DNA of 6,204 nucleotides, taken from assembly GCA_964554265.1 (NCBI GenBank), contig CAZKOB010000164.1, forward strand, positions 1-6,204. The letters are read 5' to 3'. Position numbers and translations under genes: made by a program. This document shows, piece by piece, positions 5,199 to 6,204 of this stretch. Each line of letters starts with the position of its first letter. Position 1 is the first letter of the stretch. The stretch is from RGIG8745 sp964554265 (GTDB lineage Bacteria > Bacteroidota > Bacteroidia > Bacteroidales > Bacteroidaceae). The notes under the pieces were generated by a model that was given only the letters and a program-made list of their open reading frames with translations, was not told where the DNA came from and ran no database searches.

Positions 5199-6152
5199 AT
5201 GAATGCTCTAACAAAAAGATTTCTGTCAACCATTTGTTTGGTTGCATTCAGTGTTTGTCTGGTAGTTGCTCAAACAAACACTACTAAGCACACAGTAGAC
5301 CGTGGTGAAACGCTTGCATCTATAGCAAAACGTTATGCGACAACCGAAGAAAAACTAATCGAGCTAAATCCAGATGCTGCTCAATTTGTGTATGTCGGTA
5401 TGGAACTAATCGTGCCGTTAACTTCCTCAAATTCTAAAAATGAAACGATTGTTGTTTCAAATGATGAAACCTTTGTTACTGATTCTGATAGTGGTGACGA
5501 ATCATATCGGTTGAGTGGCAATTATTATGAGAAAAAGAATTGTGAATATTATGTGTTCGCAGGAATTTCTATGAATGGTTTTACTGGTAATGATGCTAAA
5601 GACCTCGATATGATATGCGGTTTTCATGCAGGTATTTCGGCTTCATATTTTTTCTATGAAAATATATTTGCGGAAGGTTCGATTGTTTTTGCCACTAAAG
5701 GTTATAAACAAGACATAACTGCGTCTTCTGGTGAATATTGGGATGATGAAGGTGCCAATTATGATAGTTCCACTGCGATAAAGTATATGTCATACAATGT
5801 TGATATTCCAATATTGATAGGTTGTAACTATGCTATTAATGACGATTTAAATTTAAAAATTAAAGTCGGACCTTATATGACCTATGTTATTTCCGGGAAA
5901 GAAAAGCGAGATGGCTATACAACAATATATCCAGATATTCACAGTGGTGAAACAGAGTATATAAATGAAGAGACGAAAGTCGGTGATATGAAAGGATTTA
6001 AGCATTTTGGCTGTGGAATACACGCTGGCATTAGTGTCAATTATAAATATTTAGTCCTTTCTGCATCTTATCAACGAGGCTTCTCTAAAGTGTTCGATAA
6101 GGCGAAAAAGTATGAACAAAACATTCTGTTGTCAATAGGATATAAATTTTAA
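5199..6152 (+). CDS. LysM plus outer-membrane beta-barrel protein
   Basis: 317 residues. The signal peptide is MNALTKRFLS followed by a hydrophobic core, cut near VVA-Q at residues 24-25. A LysM domain spans about 30-74 (HTVDRGETLASIAKRYA, LIELNPD, VGMELIVPL) and is the closest relative in the window of the LysM of the Sel1-repeat protein. Residues 75-112 are an acidic, Ser-rich linker. From 117 to the end are alternating hydrophobic/aromatic strands with Gly (YYVFAGISMNGF, FHAGISASYFFYENIFAEGSI, YNVDIPILIGCNYAI, LKIKVGPYMTYVISG, CGIHAGISVNYKYLVLSASYQRG), ending LLSIGYKF. This is the pattern of the small 8-strand outer-membrane barrels annotated in Bacteroidetes as porin-family or PorT-like proteins (OMP_b-brl_2 type). 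The final Phe is the usual signal for barrel assembly. Barrel and LysM in one chain would tie the outer membrane to peptidoglycan, as OmpA does with a different domain. It lies 19 bp after the cysteine-cluster gene and is probably in the same operon. Confidence 0.88.
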   Translation: MNALTKRFLSTICLVAFSVCLVVAQTNTTKHTVDRGETLASIAKRYATTEEKLIELNPDAAQFVYVGMELIVPLTSSNSKNETIVVSNDETFVTDSDSGDESYRLSGNYYEKKNCEYYVFAGISMNGFTGNDAKDLDMICGFHAGISASYFFYENIFAEGSIVFATKGYKQDITASSGEYWDDEGANYDSSTAIKYMSYNVDIPILIGCNYAINDDLNLKIKVGPYMTYVISGKEKRDGYTTIYPDIHSGETEYINEETKVGDMKGFKHFGCGIHAGISVNYKYLVLSASYQRGFSKVFDKAKKYEQNILLSIGYKF

Positions 6153-6204
6153 TGGTAGGTTCTATAAAATGGTTTGTCAGTGCGCGTGCAGAACCCAACG
6201 GCAT
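6152..6204 (+). CDS. Possible start of a further operon gene, cut by the window edge
   Basis: The TAA of the beta-barrel gene overlaps an ATG (TAATG, sharing base 6152), and the frame stays open for 17 codons to the window end (MVGSIKWFVSARAEPNG). A one-base stop-start overlap is common in operons and suggests translational coupling, but 17 codons are too few to identify anything or exclude chance. No terminator-like hairpin is seen after the barrel gene, which is consistent with the transcript continuing. Confidence 0.25.
   Translation, partial: MVGSIKWFVSARAEPNG

Noticed and set aside
1573..6152. TAG used as a sense codon throughout (recoded genetic code)
   Set aside because: The first operon gene ends in TAG two codons before the in-frame start of a lipoprotein with its own signal sequence, where readthrough would make no sense. 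Only the TAG at 4859 looks out of place.
1..6204. CRISPR array, tRNA, rRNA or a recognisable defence-system enzyme
   Set aside because: No regularly spaced repeats, no tRNA-like cloverleaf and no nuclease, helicase or toxin motifs were seen, apart from the dead mobile-element fragments.

Overview
The window looks like chromosomal or accessory DNA from a Bacteroidales bacterium (Bacteroides, Phocaeicola, Parabacteroides or a relative). The reasons are the TAnnTTTG type of -7 promoter box, the absence of Shine-Dalgarno sequences before starts, an integrase remnant of the Bacteroides type, a lipoprotein of a family common in that order, and an outer-membrane beta-barrel protein ending in an aromatic residue. 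No species can be named from the sequence alone.

Left part (1-1287): a scrapyard of mobile-element pieces. The 5' two thirds of an IS110-family (DEDD) transposase gene run to about 721. There they meet, without any gap, an antisense scrap of about 85 bp from a conjugation coupling-protein gene (MobC/TraG type) that still encodes its Walker A motif. This in turn meets the catalytic-domain end of a tyrosine recombinase. That recombinase has lost its N-terminus and carries a one-base frameshift near 1130. By chance the three pieces form one long open frame on the + strand, which is not a natural gene.

Middle (1288-1572): an AT-rich, gene-free stretch. It holds two 26-bp sequences in inverted orientation (1343-1368 and 1518-1543, 24 of 26 identical) that enclose about 150 bp. 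A good Bacteroidales -7 box (TACCTTTG on the - strand, 1378-1385) lies just inside the left repeat and points away from the downstream genes. Inverting the segment would put this box about 65 bp upstream of the first start codon, pointing into the operon. This is the layout of an invertible, phase-variable promoter, shown here in the apparent OFF orientation. The adjacent recombinase, which could once have been its invertase, is broken.

Right part (1573-6152, possibly continuing beyond 6204): a tight + strand operon of envelope proteins. It encodes an exported protein with a duplicated domain and a C-terminal LysM domain; a coiled-coil lipoprotein; an exported LysM plus Sel1-repeat protein with a long charged helix; a DnaJ-type cysteine-cluster protein; and a LysM plus outer-membrane beta-barrel protein. 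The cysteine-cluster gene is in the same frame as the LysM/Sel1 gene and separated from it by one TAG codon and four sense codons, so the two were probably one gene. Three of the five products have LysM domains (peptidoglycan binding), one should be lipid-anchored and one should sit in the outer membrane. I infer that they build a cell-envelope assembly linking outer membrane and peptidoglycan, or a surface structure, whose expression is switched by DNA inversion. The function of the assembly cannot be read from the sequence.
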